Assembly (NCBI GenBank): GCA_965153455.1
Contig: OZ234503.1
Coordinates: forward strand, 12,963,118-13,027,117
From: Sphagnum compactum
Taxonomy: Eukaryota > Bryophyta > Sphagnopsida > Sphagnales
DNA: 64,000 bases
Direction: 5' to 3'
Part shown: in pieces, positions 63,185 to 64,000 of the stretch
How positions within the stretch are numbered: position 1 is the stretch's first letter
How the letters are laid out: each line of letters starts with the position of its first letter
Translations under genes and position numbers: made by a program
The notes under the pieces: generated by a model
Told to the model about the DNA's origin: nothing
The model's database searches: none
The model's input: the letters and a program-made list of their open reading frames with translations, nothing else

Positions 63185-63661
63185 TTACATTCCCCTCCAA
63201 TTTCCACCAAAACTCCGGTCTGTGCTCCCTGGTGCACCATAGCCACGGGACATTCCGCCTGCTGGTCGGTCTCCTGGAGCCCGCTCTACAGCATAATCAA
63301 CTCGGATTGTCCGGCCCCCCAGATCCTGTACCAAGTGTTGTACTTATCAGTGTTCACCTCCAAAACTTTGACAAGGACTAAAACATATAATCCAAAAATC
63401 AGTATAAATCCCAGAAGAAATCAGGGAATTTGCCTCAAACACAACCAGAACAATGAAATAAAGAGCAGATTGAGACAAAAGAATGAGAACAGATTTTGCT
63501 CTGCACCTAGTCCAAAAGTAAATTATAGGAAAATTTGATCTAAAGAGTTTGTACCCGGCCATCCATTTCTTGAAGGGCTGCTCCAGCCTCAGACTCTGAT
63601 GTAAAGCTCACAAACCCAAAACCCCTGGATCGTCCAGTGTCCCGGTCACAGATAATTTTCA
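63185..63661 (-). CDS. Glycine-rich RNA-binding (RRM) protein, 3' exons only
   Basis: Two reverse-strand exons are readable: 63661-63555 and the terminal 63325-63185, joined in phase. The first gives the second half of an [23 protein letters not shown], which includes the RNP1 octamer RGFGFVSF, then [14 protein letters not shown]. The last exon completes the fold ([17 protein letters not shown]) and ends in a short Gly/Arg/Ser tail, SRGYGAPGS and SFGGNWRGM. This is the layout of small plant glycine-rich RNA-binding proteins, which bind RNA in nucleus or organelles. RNP2 and the start lie upstream of 63661, most likely beyond 64000, so the gene is cut by the window edge. The Gly tail is much shorter than in GRP7-type proteins. 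Confidence 0.85.
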
Positions 63662-64000
63662 CTGCAAGTAAACATTACTCAGGGACTTAAAAACTCATGT
63701 CCTACACCATCTAGGAACAACCAATTGGAAATTCTACTTCAGCCTCAAAATTATGGTAACTTGGTAATAACCTTGAGTAGGGATTTTGTGACTTGAGTAG
63801 CTGGTCTAACAAATAGGCCTTCTTTTTTTACACTAGAATAATTTGTTGTTCTGAAGACCTCAAATATTACTCTTGGCAAGGGGGAGGCTCATAAATAAAG
63901 TATTCAAATGACTGTCATAATTACAACCTTCATCTTCACAGACTCTAAAAACAAACATCATTCAAGCTTCCATTGCACGAACTACAACTACAACAGTTGG
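63662..64000. other. Intron of the RRM protein gene at window edge
   Basis: Non-coding sequence upstream of a clean acceptor (CTTGCAG). No RNP2-bearing exon is visible before the window ends. Confidence 0.5.

Noticed and set aside
1-64000. CRISPR arrays, operons, bacterial promoters
   Set aside because: The window is a plant nuclear sequence with spliced genes. The only regularly repeated array (29.2-29.6 kb) has no unique spacers.
1-64000. tRNA or rRNA genes
   Set aside because: No cloverleaf with A and B boxes or ribosomal core sequence was noticed on reading; small ones could still be missed.

Overview
The window comes from a eukaryotic nuclear genome, almost certainly a land plant. Split genes with GT-AG introns encode a plant B-type cyclin with a destruction box, a DDR4-type DDT-domain protein, plant-type eIF4E, an Elongator ELP6 subunit and a glycine-rich RRM protein. 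Decayed copies of a PLS/E-type PPR gene, a plant aldo-keto reductase, a TM9 nonaspanin and an acyl-CoA-binding kelch protein are also present. A non-seed plant is my guess; the exact lineage cannot be read from the sequence.

Layout: 1-13.5 kb is a gene graveyard holding remnants of PPR (+), aldo-keto reductase (-) and TM9 (-) genes, a tandem duplication and a dispersed repeat. At 13.5-16.3 kb is a four-exon YCII-domain gene (+) with a presequence. At 18.3-20.6 kb is a single-exon DDR4-like chromatin gene (+). 23-28.8 kb is AT-rich and repeat-filled. At 29.2-33.5 kb a tandem-repeat block and a cluster of MSA (AACGG) motifs precede a nine-exon cyclin B gene (+). At 34.3-35.3 kb is an intronless multi-pass membrane protein of unknown function (-).

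At 37.8-39.8 kb is a four-exon ELP6 gene (-), divergent from a long acyl-CoA-binding/kelch gene (+, 40.3-47.2 kb). The latter keeps its exon structure but has stops and frameshifts. At 49.1-54.5 kb is a strongly decayed Helitron of the Helentron type: Rep, PIF1-like helicase and a C-terminal endonuclease/exonuclease/phosphatase domain, riddled with stops in very AT-rich DNA. At 58.4-60.2 kb is a five-exon eIF4E gene (+) with a telo-box upstream. The last 0.8 kb holds the 3' end of a glycine-rich RRM protein gene (-).

The genes are unrelated housekeeping loci and do not form a pathway. The items most worth checking are the Helentron, the MSA-plus-minisatellite promoter of the cyclin gene, the recently decayed acyl-CoA-binding gene and the orphan membrane protein. 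All exon boundaries were worked out by hand from splice consensus and reading phase.
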